64,000 nt of DNA. Origin: an uncultured Clostridia bacterium (lineage in GTDB: Bacteria; Bacillota; Clostridia; TANB77; CAG-508). Shown here piece after piece: positions 46,868 through 55,636 of this stretch. Positions within the stretch are counted from its first letter, which is position 1. Every line of letters starts with the position of its first letter. The stretch is taken from NCBI GenBank assembly GCA_934183305.1, contig CAKPSF010000002.1:1-64000 (forward strand), read 5' to 3'. The notes beneath the pieces are model-generated. The model did not search any database, was not told the DNA's origin, and saw only the letters and a program-made list of their open reading frames with translations. A program made the translations under genes and the position numbers.

Positions 46868-47767
46868 ATGACATTTTTAATAATTTTATTAATCATTATT
46901 GCAATTATAGCATTTAAATCAATCAAAATCGTAAAACAATCTGAAGTGTATATTATAGAAAGATTAGGTAAATTTTATAAAGTTGCTGATGCAGGTCTTA
47001 CAATAATACTTCCTTTTGTTGATACAGTTCGTTCAGTTGTTAGTTTAAAACAACAAACTATGGATGTTCCACCACAAGGAGTTATTACACAAGATAACGT
47101 TACAATTACTATAGATACAGTTGTATTCTATAAAATTACTGATCCAGCAAAAGCTGTTTATGAAATACAATCTTTAAAGAAAGGTATTGAATATTTAGCT
47201 ATAACTACTATTCGTGATATAGTTGGTAAAATGGACTTAGACCAAACATTTAGTTCAAGAGATGCTATTAATGATCAATTAAGAGTTATATTAGATGAAG
47301 CAACAGATCAATGGGGATGTAAAGTTGATAGAGTTGAAATAAAAGACATTACTCCACCTGCTGATATTAGAGATGCAATGGAAAAACAAATGAATGCAGA
47401 AAGAAATAAAAGAGCTTTAATTCTTCAAGCTGAAGGTGAAAGACAATCTGCTATAACAATTGCTGAAGGTCAAAAAGCTGCTGCAATATTACAAGCAGAA
47501 GCTGACAAAGAATCAAAAATAACTCGTGCAACTGGTGAGGCTGACGCTATTAAAAAAGTAGCTGATGCTAGAGCTAAAGAAATCGAATTAGTTTATGGTG
47601 CATTAAAAGCTGCTAAACCAGATGAAAAAATAGTTCAATTAAAATCTTTAGAAGCTTTAAAAGAAATAGCAAATGGAGAAGCAAACAAAATATTTATTCC
47701 ATTTGAAGCAACTTCTACTTTAAGTAGTTTAGGTTCAATTAAAGAAGTTATGAAAGATAATAAATAA
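46868..47767 (+). CDS. SPFH/band 7 (stomatin-like) membrane protein
   Basis: A 299-residue protein with an N-terminal helix, the band 7 domain (SEVYIIERLGKFYKV, GLTIILPFVDTVRSVVSLKQQ, VTIDTVVFYKI, TTIRDIVGKMDLDQTFSSRD) and a coiled-coil Ala/Glu-rich helix (RALILQAEGERQSAITIAEG). Such proteins scaffold membrane microdomains. It is paired with the NfeD gene. Confidence 0.92.
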   Translation: MTFLIILLIIIAIIAFKSIKIVKQSEVYIIERLGKFYKVADAGLTIILPFVDTVRSVVSLKQQTMDVPPQGVITQDNVTITIDTVVFYKITDPAKAVYEIQSLKKGIEYLAITTIRDIVGKMDLDQTFSSRDAINDQLRVILDEATDQWGCKVDRVEIKDITPPADIRDAMEKQMNAERNKRALILQAEGERQSAITIAEGQKAAAILQAEADKESKITRATGEADAIKKVADARAKEIELVYGALKAAKPDEKIVQLKSLEALKEIANGEANKIFIPFEATSTLSSLGSIKEVMKDNK

Positions 47768-47782
47768 TAATTAAATATTATT

Positions 47783-47813
47783 AAAAGAACAGACAAAAGA
47801 GTCTGTTCTTTTT
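47783..47813. terminator. Terminator after the SPFH gene
   Basis: AAAAGAACAGAC and GTCTGTTCTTTT form a hairpin followed by T runs; it also serves the convergent membrane protein gene. Confidence 0.85.
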
Positions 47814-47823
47814 TATTTTATTT

Positions 47824-48213
47824 TTATGTATTTACTCCCAGTATTCCGCCTATGATTCCAGATATAATTCCTGCTATTATCATTATAATTGTATAAATAT
47901 TAAGAGCAAAGCCAGTATTTAATAAACTAGATATTAAGTATAATAAAATTACATATGTTCCTCCTATTATTGCTCCATTCATCATTCCGTTTTTGCTTAT
48001 GCTTTTTGTGCTAAGCATACTTCCTATTAATATACTTATAAAGGTTAAGATTATAATAACAATTGGTATTACTTTTTCAGAAATATTTGTATATGTTAAA
48101 ATAATCGAAAATATAAGAATACTAATTAAAGTAATTATAAATGAACATATTAAACCTTTACAAATTTTTATTAAACTATTATCACTGCTTGTTTCTGTTA
48201 CAACATTATTCAT
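47824..48213 (-). CDS. TIGR04086-type membrane protein
   Basis: A 129-residue protein with four helices in the TIGR04086 pattern (KGLICSFIITLISILIFSII, KNGMMNGAIIGGTYVILLY, GIISGIIGGILGVN). Its role is unknown; in Clostridia it commonly sits near tgt/queA, as here. Confidence 0.8.
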   Translation of the reverse strand: MNNVVTETSSDNSLIKICKGLICSFIITLISILIFSIILTYTNISEKVIPIVIIILTFISILIGSMLSTKSISKNGMMNGAIIGGTYVILLYLISSLLNTGFALNIYTIIMIIAGIISGIIGGILGVNT

Positions 48214-48223
48214 AAAAAATACC

Positions 48224-48257
48224 CCCTTAATATCATTGTATGCCTAATATTAAAGGG
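48224..48257 (-). promoter_or_regulatory. Hairpin covering the ribosome binding site of the TIGR04086 gene
   Basis: On the minus strand CCCTTTAATAT pairs with ATATTAAGGG; the second arm contains the Shine-Dalgarno bases before the start at 48213. It could be a leader switch or a weak terminator. Confidence 0.4.
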
Positions 48258-48277
48258 ATAGAATTTATTTGTTATTT

Positions 48278-49780
48278 TTAATTAATACTATTGTTAACAT
48301 TTACTTTATTAGTAACCAAATTGCTACTACTTGCTTCAACAGTATGAGTGTTTGTTGTATTATTTGCCATATTATTATTAGTTGTATTTTGAGTATTATT
48401 AGTAGTTGTATTTGTTGTTGCCTCGTCTTCAGTTTTTACTTCATCTTCTAATAACCCTGCTGCAATTAATCTGCTTATTATATTTAATTCTTGATTATTG
48501 TAAAGCATAAAGTAAGTTGTTTGACTATTATTTGTTACACTATAAATGCTATTAACCGCAATTGGAACTAATTCTTTACCAGTTACGTCTATTACACCAT
48601 ATTTTTCTGATTTTTTTACAACAATGCCTTTGCATCTTGGTATTATAAGAACTGGCTCAACTGTCTTCTTTGTTCCATTTACTTCTACATTTGTAACTGT
48701 ACAACCTAATCCGTCATACTCTACATTTAAGATTAAATTTCCTTCTTTATCAAATGCTCCATATTTATTATTTTTGCAAACCGGAATTAATGTATCGAAA
48801 ATAATATATTGGTTTTCTATATTAAATGTACTGTTTTTAGTATTAAATCCTATGCTATCATATTCTGGATATATAACTGTTTTATTTCCGCTTTTTACAA
48901 CTCCATATTTCTTATCTTTATCTACTAAATATAAACCAGAATTTTTATCTAGGACTGAAATAGAATTATATATTGGTTCAATTTTCGTTGTTCCATCTAA
49001 ATTAATTATTCCAACTTGTCCTAAACTATTAGTTACAAAAAATTCTTTTGTATTTTCAGAGAATTCTATTGAATTATACCTATCTGATACAATTTCTTTT
49101 GTATTGTTTGAATCTATTATTTTATATAATCCTTCTTGTTTTCTTACTATTAAATAACCATATAATAAAGATTTTTTATTTTCAAATGTTTGGTCTTCTA
49201 GTCCTGTATATCCCCATTCTTTAACTTTTTTATCATAACTTGCAATTAAGTTATTCAATGTGTATATATCTAAAGAATGATCTGTTTCTTTTATAACTAC
49301 ATTAAAAGCTAATTCCATTGCATCAATAGAAGCATACATTTTATTTTCTATACTTTCAGTTGGTTTTTCTACTGTATATTCTCTATAATCTTTTTCAAGT
49401 TGATTTGTGGGTAACTTAAATACTTTATTTTCATTTAAATAGAAAGTTGAAGTTTCTTCGCTTCCTTGTACATAGCATTTATCTTTTGATATAGTAAATG
49501 CTTTGTATTCTCCTTCATGGTATTCATAATTAACAAGTTTCGCAAATTCTTCTATATTTAAGTATGTTAAATCGTCAATTGTTGCAATTAAACTTTCTTT
49601 GCTTGTTGTTGTAACCGCTCCGTCAACACTTATATCAAAAGATGTGGTTTTTACATTAATTAGTAACACAACAATTATTAATATAATTAATAATACACAT
49701 GCAATTATACTAATTAATATCTTCGAAGATAAATCCATTCCTTCTTTTTTGGGTGCTTGTTCATCACTACTCCATCCCAT
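48278..49780 (-). CDS. WG-repeat membrane-anchored protein
   Basis: A 500-residue protein with a cytosolic stub, one helix (ILISIIACVLLIILIIVVLL), then extracytoplasmic repeats of the WG type (SLGQVGIINLDGTTKIEPIYNSI, KKYGVVKSGNKTVIYPEYDSI, NKYGAFDKEGNLILNVEYDGL, EKYGVIDVTGKELVPI). It ends in a Thr/Asn-rich tail. The function is unknown. It is 3 bases after tgt, so part of that operon. Confidence 0.85.
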   Translation of the reverse strand: MGWSSDEQAPKKEGMDLSSKILISIIACVLLIILIIVVLLINVKTTSFDISVDGAVTTTSKESLIATIDDLTYLNIEEFAKLVNYEYHEGEYKAFTISKDKCYVQGSEETSTFYLNENKVFKLPTNQLEKDYREYTVEKPTESIENKMYASIDAMELAFNVVIKETDHSLDIYTLNNLIASYDKKVKEWGYTGLEDQTFENKKSLLYGYLIVRKQEGLYKIIDSNNTKEIVSDRYNSIEFSENTKEFFVTNSLGQVGIINLDGTTKIEPIYNSISVLDKNSGLYLVDKDKKYGVVKSGNKTVIYPEYDSIGFNTKNSTFNIENQYIIFDTLIPVCKNNKYGAFDKEGNLILNVEYDGLGCTVTNVEVNGTKKTVEPVLIIPRCKGIVVKKSEKYGVIDVTGKELVPIAVNSIYSVTNNSQTTYFMLYNNQELNIISRLIAAGLLEDEVKTEDEATTNTTTNNTQNTTNNNMANNTTNTHTVEASSSNLVTNKVNVNNSIN

Positions 49781-49783
49781 ATT

Positions 49784-50911
49784 TTATTCCTCCGTATATC
49801 CATATTTTTTATAAAAATCTTTTCTAAAGTTTAATAAATTATCATTCTCTATTTCTATTCTAACTCTTTCCATTAGTTTAGTCAAGAACCTTAAATTATG
49901 TATTGAAAGTAGTCTAACACCTAATATTTCTTTGTTTTTTATAAGATGATGAATATATGCTTTGGTATAGTTTTTGCAAGCATAACAATCACATTCTTCA
50001 TCTAAAGTTGTAAAGTCTCTTTCATATGTTGCATTACGTATAACTTTTTTTCCTTGCCATGTCATTGCTGTTCCATTTCTTGCTATTCTTGTAGGTAAAA
50101 CACAGTCACACATATCAATTCCAGCAAGTGCTGCTTCTATTAAGTAATCTGGTGTTCCAACTCCCATTAAATATCTTGGTTTATTTTCTGGCATAAGTGG
50201 TGCAGTATATTTTAAAATATCAATAAATTCTTCTTTAGGTTCTCCAACACTTATTCCTCCTATAGCATAACCAGGAAAATCGAGTTTTATTAAATCTTCT
50301 GCAGATTTTTTTCTCAAGTCTTTATAAAATCCACCTTGTATAATTCCAAATAAGCCTTGTTCTTCTGGTCTTGAATGTGCTTTTTTACATCTTTCTGCCC
50401 ATCTAGTTGTTCTTTCCATAGAGTTCTTGGTGTATTCATATGTTGATGGATATGGGCAACATTCATCAAATGCCATCATAATATCTGCACCTAAATCGTT
50501 TTCAATTTCCATAACAGCTTCTGGAGATAAGAAGTGCTTGCTTCCATCTAGGTAAGATTTGAATTCAACACCTTCTTCTGTTATTTTTCTTAAAGGTCCT
50601 AAACTAAATACTTGAAATCCGCCACTATCTGTAAGAATAGGCCTGTCCCATCTCATAAATTCATGAAGTCCACCTGCTTCTTTAACAAGTTTATTACCTG
50701 GTCTTAGATATAAGTGATATGTATTTGATAATATAATTTGTGCCTCTATTTTCTTTAATTCTTCTGGAGTCATTGCTTTAACTGTTGCTTGTGTTCCAAC
50801 TGGCATAAATACTGGTGTTTGTATGTCTCCATGTGGTGTATGTATAACTCCTCTTCTTGCTCCCGAATTTTTGTCAACGTGTAATAGTTCATATGTAATT
50901 GGTTGTTTCAT
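49784..50911 (-). CDS. tgt: Queuine tRNA-ribosyltransferase
   Basis: It exchanges G34 of certain tRNAs for the queuosine precursor. The 375-residue protein has active-site ILTDSGGFQVFSLG and FDECCPYPST, the LMGVGTPDYLIEAALAGIDMCDCVLPTR region and a zinc site (CDCYACKNYTKAYIHHL). Together with queA upstream it forms the queuosine branch. Confidence 0.96.
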   Translation of the reverse strand: MKQPITYELLHVDKNSGARRGVIHTPHGDIQTPVFMPVGTQATVKAMTPEELKKIEAQIILSNTYHLYLRPGNKLVKEAGGLHEFMRWDRPILTDSGGFQVFSLGPLRKITEEGVEFKSYLDGSKHFLSPEAVMEIENDLGADIMMAFDECCPYPSTYEYTKNSMERTTRWAERCKKAHSRPEEQGLFGIIQGGFYKDLRKKSAEDLIKLDFPGYAIGGISVGEPKEEFIDILKYTAPLMPENKPRYLMGVGTPDYLIEAALAGIDMCDCVLPTRIARNGTAMTWQGKKVIRNATYERDFTTLDEECDCYACKNYTKAYIHHLIKNKEILGVRLLSIHNLRFLTKLMERVRIEIENDNLLNFRKDFYKKYGYTEE

Positions 50912-50925
50912 TTTGTTCTCCTTTA

Positions 50926-51948
50926 TTAATATATAAACATTGCATCTCCAAAACTGAAGAATCTGTATTTTTGTTCTACTGCTTCTTTATATGCTTTCAT
51001 AATATAATCTTTTCCTGCTAATGCTGAAACTAGCATTAATAATGTTGATTCTGGCAAATGGAAATTAGTAATTAATGCATCTATACATTTAAATTTATAT
51101 CCAGGATATATAAATATACTTGTATCTCCTTCTGTTTCTTTTACAAATCCATTTTCATCTGCTATACTTTCTAGCACTCTACAAGAAGTTGTTCCAACAC
51201 TAATTATTCTACCACCGTTTTTCTTTGCATTGTTTATTTTTTCAGCATCTTCCTTTTTTATATAATAATGCTCTGAATGCATATGATGTTCTTCTATTTT
51301 GTCAACTTTAACTGGTCTAAATGTACCTATTCCAACATGTAAAGTTACATTTGCAATTTCTACACCTTTTTCTTTTATCTTTTCTAAAAGTTCTTCTGTA
51401 AAGTGTAATCCAGCTGTTGGCGCTGCTGCTGAGCCTTGATATTTTGCATATACTGTTTGATATCTGTCTTTTTCTTTTAACTCTTCATGTATATATGGCG
51501 GAAGTGGCATTAACCCTATTTGATCTAATATTTCGTTAAAAATACCGTTATATGTAAATTTAACTTTTCTCGTTCCACCTTCCATAACTTCTAATATTTC
51601 TGCATTAAGTAAGCCTTCTCCAAAAGTTACTTTTGTACCAACATGAAGTTTATTTCCGGGTCTAACTATTGCCTCCCATATATCGCCTTCTATATTATTT
51701 AATAGTAAAAACTCAACATTAGCACCTGTTTCTTTCTTTCCATAAATTCTTGCAGGTATAACTTTTGTATTGTTTCTTACTAAGCAATCCCCTGGTTTTA
51801 AATAATCTAATATATTTTTAAATATCTTATGTTCTATTGTTTTGTTATTTCTATCTAGCACCATTAGCCTTGATTCGTCTCTTTTTTGAATTGGCACTTG
51901 TGCTATTAGTTCTTCTGGTAAATCATAATAAAATTCTTTTAAGTCCAT
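50926..51948 (-). CDS. queA: S-adenosylmethionine:tRNA ribosyltransferase-isomerase
   Basis: It adds the epoxy-cyclopentane ring to preQ1-tRNA. The 340-residue protein has LPEELIAQVPIQKRDESRLMVLDR, GSAAAPTAGLHFTEELLEKI, VTLHVGIGTFRPV and TNFHLPESTLLMLVSALAG. It lies between murB and tgt. Confidence 0.96.
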   Translation of the reverse strand: MDLKEFYYDLPEELIAQVPIQKRDESRLMVLDRNNKTIEHKIFKNILDYLKPGDCLVRNNTKVIPARIYGKKETGANVEFLLLNNIEGDIWEAIVRPGNKLHVGTKVTFGEGLLNAEILEVMEGGTRKVKFTYNGIFNEILDQIGLMPLPPYIHEELKEKDRYQTVYAKYQGSAAAPTAGLHFTEELLEKIKEKGVEIANVTLHVGIGTFRPVKVDKIEEHHMHSEHYYIKKEDAEKINNAKKNGGRIISVGTTSCRVLESIADENGFVKETEGDTSIFIYPGYKFKCIDALITNFHLPESTLLMLVSALAGKDYIMKAYKEAVEQKYRFFSFGDAMFIY

Positions 51949-51960
51949 TTTAATTCCTTC

Positions 51961-52857
51961 CTATATTACTTCTATTTCTAGTTTAATTTCTTTCCCTGTT
52001 TTTTCTTTAACTTTATTTTGCACATATTTTATTAAGTCTAATATATCTTGAGAAGTCGCATTGTTTTTATTAATTATAAATCCTGCATGTTTTTGTGAAA
52101 CTTCTGCTCCACCTATGCTATAACCTTTTAGTCCACATTCATCTATAACTTTAGCTGTTATAAAATCTTCTCCTCTTTTAAATGTACTTCCTGCATTTGG
52201 ATATTCTAAAGGCTGTTTTTCTTTTCTTTGAATTGCTAATTCTTTTATTTTATTTCGAATTTCTTCTTTATTTCCCTGTTCTAATTTTAATTTTGTTTGT
52301 AAAATTACACAATTCAATTTAAAGAAGATACTATTTCTGTATTCAAATTTACATTGTTCATTAGAAATTGTATTTATGTTTCCATCAAAATCTATATATG
52401 TAACCTCTTGAACAATATCTTTCATTTCATTTCCGTATGCACCAGCATTCATTTTTATTGTTCCACCAATTGTGCCTGGAATGCCAGATGCAAATTCAAA
52501 ACCAGTTAGGCTTTTTTCCAATATTTTATTTGAAAGAATTGCATTTTTCACACCTGCATCAACTGTAACTATATTGTCTTCTATGTTTATATTGTCCAAT
52601 TTAATTTGTAAAACTATTCCATCAAAGCCTTCATCTTTAACCAACAAATTTGTTCCATTTCCCAATATAAATAATGGAACTTTATTTTCTTTTACAACTT
52701 TTAAAACCTTCTTGATTTCAATTATTGAATAAGCCTTTACAAAGAATTTAGCATTGCCTCCAGTTTTAAAAGATGTATGTTTGCTCATAGGTTCATTTAA
52801 TAGTATATTTTCTTTATTAATAGTTTCAAGTAATTGCTTATATATTTCTTTTTGCAT
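51961..52857 (-). CDS. murB: UDP-N-acetylmuramate dehydrogenase
   Basis: An FAD enzyme of peptidoglycan precursor synthesis. The protein is about 298 residues. Motifs: LGNGTNLLVKDEGFDGIVLQI for FAD, SGIPGTIGGTIKMNAGAYG, YRNSIFF, and the C-terminal KQPLEYPNAGSTFKRG and GGAEVSQKHAGFIIN. Start 52857 follows GGAGGGAAG; an ATG four codons earlier overlaps that site. Confidence 0.95.
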   Translation of the reverse strand: MQKEIYKQLLETINKENILLNEPMSKHTSFKTGGNAKFFVKAYSIIEIKKVLKVVKENKVPLFILGNGTNLLVKDEGFDGIVLQIKLDNINIEDNIVTVDAGVKNAILSNKILEKSLTGFEFASGIPGTIGGTIKMNAGAYGNEMKDIVQEVTYIDFDGNINTISNEQCKFEYRNSIFFKLNCVILQTKLKLEQGNKEEIRNKIKELAIQRKEKQPLEYPNAGSTFKRGEDFITAKVIDECGLKGYSIGGAEVSQKHAGFIINKNNATSQDILDLIKYVQNKVKEKTGKEIKLEIEVI

Positions 52858-52917
52858 ATTACTTCCCTCCATATTTGAACATATGCTTATTTTATCATTT
52901 TTACTCTAATTTTACAA

Positions 52918-52946
52918 TAAAAAAAGGAGATTTTTAAATCTCCTTC
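52918..52946 (-). terminator. Terminator downstream of DGR target 2
   Basis: AAGGAGATTT and AAATCTCCTT form a hairpin, followed on the minus strand by a T run. Confidence 0.8.
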
Positions 52947-53031
52947 AAAAGTTTCTATATTACAATTGTTCTATTTCTATATTCTCATATTTTTTATTGG
53001 TAGATGTTTACATAAATAGCTCACTATTTAA

Positions 53032-53060
53032 TTTCCGTGTGACTCGAAGCCACACGGAAA
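53032..53060. repeat. GC-rich hairpin downstream of DGR variable region 2
   Basis: TTTCCGTGTG and CACACGGAAA form a perfect 10-bp stem with a 9-base loop about 100 bases after the target stop. DGRs commonly have a hairpin beyond the variable region that aids target recognition. Confidence 0.65.
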
Positions 53061-53157
53061 ATTTCACTTTCACAATATATTAAAATAAATTTACACAGTT
53101 AACTTGACAAGCTCCCAGTTTTTTGTAATAAAACTATTTCGCATTCAGCGTCCAGTC

Positions 53158-54381
53158 CTACATATATAAAAGTGGACGGAAAGAACTGTTATCGTAGGCA
53201 AAGGTCGTGTTGACGTCGTTACGACTGCTCGTGTAGTAGCCGCTGTCGTCGTAATAACCACCACGTCTAGTGCAAGGATAGCCGGAAAGGCTATAGGTCT
53301 CTGTTGACCATTCAAAACAATTACTTGCCATATCATATACATTACATATTACATCTTTTGTTCCAGTATAGCTTGTTCCAGATGTTCCTGTATTTGCTAA
53401 ACTAGTATTTACACTTTTTTTACTTGCATATGTTGAGTTTCTTCCAAACTCTTGGAAAAAGATTATTGCTGTATCCCAGGCATAACTATTTACTAAATCG
53501 CTTTCATATGGTTTATTTGTATACATACTTTGACATCTCTCTGATGCTTGTGATTGTGTTACATAATTATACACATAATCATTTGCTTTTAAGGTTACTG
53601 GAGTTAAATCATCTGTTTTAGATTTTCTTTCTGTTGTTCCAGCTCTTGCTTCATATCTTCCTATATAATATCCTCCATGTGAATTTGCTTTTGTACAAAA
53701 ATCTCCTATATTTTTTGCTATTGCATTACTTTGGGTTGTATTATATTCCGTATAGCTATTAGAGCCACTAGTTATAGGAGTTGGTGTTGCATATTCACTT
53801 GCATTTTGTGCTACTGTATACGTTCCATCTGTATTTTTAGTAAATTTTTTATATCTTCCCAAATTTATTGTTTTTGCATTTGCTTCTGTTTTTTCTGCAT
53901 CTGTATATATTTTTCCTACTGGTATCCATACAAATTGATTTCCTGCTGTTTCTGCTTGTGTATCTTCTACTACTATTCCTTTTGTTACATCTATTGTTTC
54001 TGCAGTATAACCCGTTGTACTATCTACTAGTATTTTAAATCCTGCTGGTAACATTATTTTATTTCCATACTTATCTACTAATGGTGTATTATCTGTTGTA
54101 CTTAATACTGTATTTAAGTTATCTTTCAATGCTTTGGCACTTGTTCCTCCACCATTTATTTTTGAGCTTTCTGTATCTAAATATTCTGAATATTCATCTA
54201 ATCTTGTTTGCTCATTCGTTTGTGCTTCTAAATAACTACTCTTTGCATTTTGTGCATGATTTAGTATTCCATTTCCACTTACTGCACTTATTGCCACTAC
54301 CGCTAATATTAATAGTACAATTATTGTTATTATTAATGCAATTAGAGTAATACCTTTGTGTTCTTTTAATTTTTGTTTCAT
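53158..54381 (-). CDS. DGR target protein 2: pilin-like N-terminus and variable C-terminus
   Basis: A 407-residue paralogue of the protein at 35385. The first about 100 residues are nearly identical (prepilin signal KGITLIALIITIIVLLILAV). The middle is diverged (TNLGRYKK-like KTINLGRYKKFTKNTDG). The C-terminal lectin-like domain is close again (QASERCQSMY, DVICNVYDMASNCFEWSTET, FRPLLYM). It has an RBS (GGAGGAG) and its own promoter. It probably shares its diversifying machinery with target 1. Confidence 0.85.
   Translation of the reverse strand: MKQKLKEHKGITLIALIITIIVLLILAVVAISAVSGNGILNHAQNAKSSYLEAQTNEQTRLDEYSEYLDTESSKINGGGTSAKALKDNLNTVLSTTDNTPLVDKYGNKIMLPAGFKILVDSTTGYTAETIDVTKGIVVEDTQAETAGNQFVWIPVGKIYTDAEKTEANAKTINLGRYKKFTKNTDGTYTVAQNASEYATPTPITSGSNSYTEYNTTQSNAIAKNIGDFCTKANSHGGYYIGRYEARAGTTERKSKTDDLTPVTLKANDYVYNYVTQSQASERCQSMYTNKPYESDLVNSYAWDTAIIFFQEFGRNSTYASKKSVNTSLANTGTSGTSYTGTKDVICNVYDMASNCFEWSTETYSLSGYPCTRRGGYYDDSGYYTSSRNDVNTTFAYDNSSFRPLLYM
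53161..53293 (-). repeat. DGR variable region 2
   Basis: Aligns without gaps to variable region 1 over 41 codons. Pairs such as AGT/CTT, GGC/TAC and TTC/TAC keep the third base, consistent with an ancestral AAT/AAC template. The downstream sequence GGACTGGACGCTGAATGCGAAATA matches that of region 1 with few changes. Confidence 0.8.
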
Positions 54382-54408
54382 ATTTCTCCTCCTTCGATTT
54401 ATATTGAC

Positions 54409-54437
54409 ATATTATAACAGTTTGTTTTATGTGTCAA
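54409..54437 (-). promoter_or_regulatory. Promoter of DGR target 2
   Basis: On the minus strand TTGACA (54432-54437) and TAATAT (54409-54414) are 17 bases apart, about 28 bases upstream of the start codon. Confidence 0.6.
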
Positions 54438-54490
54438 TTCCTTTTTTATATTATTTTCTAAATTTAATTACATTATTATTTTCTTTATTA

Positions 54491-54615
54491 TAAATTAATT
54501 AGAAACAAGTATAACAAGGCAATCAAGGTAAAAATACATGAGGCGTACTTTGTGTACGTTGATTGTATTTTTATCCGCAGATTAACGATGTTAGACGCTG
54601 TTTCTAATTAATTTA
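54491..54615. repeat. 125-bp inverted-repeat (MITE-like) element
   Basis: Perfect 17-bp inverted ends (TAAATTAATTAGAAACA at 54491-54507 and its complement at 54599-54615) enclose a nested palindrome with AAAAATACA/TGTATTTTT and CGTAC/GTACG. It has no coding potential. It sits between the DGR target 2 promoter and the terminator of the small gene. Confidence 0.65.
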
Positions 54616-54639
54616 AACGCAAAAAAGATAGATAAAAAT

Positions 54640-54831
<192 letters not shown>

Positions 54832-54861
54832 TTTCTCCTTCTTTTGTTTTTATTTTATGTT

Positions 54862-54890
54862 ATTGTATATTTAATTAATTTTATTGTCAA
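54862..54890 (-). promoter_or_regulatory. Sigma-A promoter of small ORF copy 2
   Basis: On the minus strand TTGACA (54885-54890) and TACAAT (54862-54867), 17-base spacer, matching copy 1. Confidence 0.7.
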
Positions 54891-54973
54891 TATTTTCTTA
54901 AAATTTTTTGTGACATTTTCAAAAATCATTGACAGGTATTGGGGGCAATTACTCTTTTTCTGTTTTTTGATTT

Positions 54974-55528
54974 TTAGATTTCCATTTGTCCACTTAAAAA
55001 ACCTGCTGCTGATTGTGCTACTTTTTCTTCTGTTTCGTTCATTTTCTTTTTATTATCTTTTGACATTAACACAACACTTCCAATTACATCTCCTTGTGAT
55101 ATTATTGGATATATTACTTGTGCATTGAATTTTCTGTCTTGATTATCGTTTTTTGTTATTGGTATTGCAATATCATTGTTTTTATTACTTGTATATATTT
55201 CTCTATCTTCCATTATTTCTTCTAATTCTTTTGATATGTCTTGTTCTAAAAATTCTTTCTTAGATGCACCAGATACTGCTATAACATTGTCTTTATCTGT
55301 TATACATGCAATATGTCCTGTGGTTTTGGCAAGTGTTTCAGCATAGTTTGTAGCAAATTCTGAAAGTTCTCCTATTGGAGAGTATTTTTTTAATATTACC
55401 TCTCCTTCTCTCCCTGTGAATATTTCTATTGGATCTCCTTCTTTTATTCTTAATACCTTTCTAATTTCTTTTGGTATTACTATTCTTCCTAAATCATCTA
55501 TTCTTCTAACAACACCTGTTGCCTTCAT
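54974..55528 (-). CDS. spoVT: Stage V sporulation protein T
   Basis: A 184-residue forespore transcription regulator. The AbrB-type N-terminus (MKATGVVRRIDDLGRIVIPKEIR) binds DNA; a GAF-like C-terminal domain (about residues 60-180) follows. It tunes SigG-dependent genes, which would include ger and ssp genes such as those in this window. Confidence 0.95.
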   Translation of the reverse strand: MKATGVVRRIDDLGRIVIPKEIRKVLRIKEGDPIEIFTGREGEVILKKYSPIGELSEFATNYAETLAKTTGHIACITDKDNVIAVSGASKKEFLEQDISKELEEIMEDREIYTSNKNNDIAIPITKNDNQDRKFNAQVIYPIISQGDVIGSVVLMSKDNKKKMNETEEKVAQSAAGFLSGQMEI

Positions 55529-55604
55529 AAATTTTCCTCCTAATCATTTTTTAATATTTATTTATATTATTTGAAAAAAAAGAAAATTTATGTATGTAAA
55601 AAAC

Positions 55605-55636
55605 AAAAAGAGATTTTTTTACAAATCTCTTTTAAA
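55605..55636 (-). terminator. Terminator after the KAP NTPase gene
   Basis: AAAAGAGATTT and AAATCTCTTTT form a hairpin with a T run on the minus strand. Confidence 0.75.
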
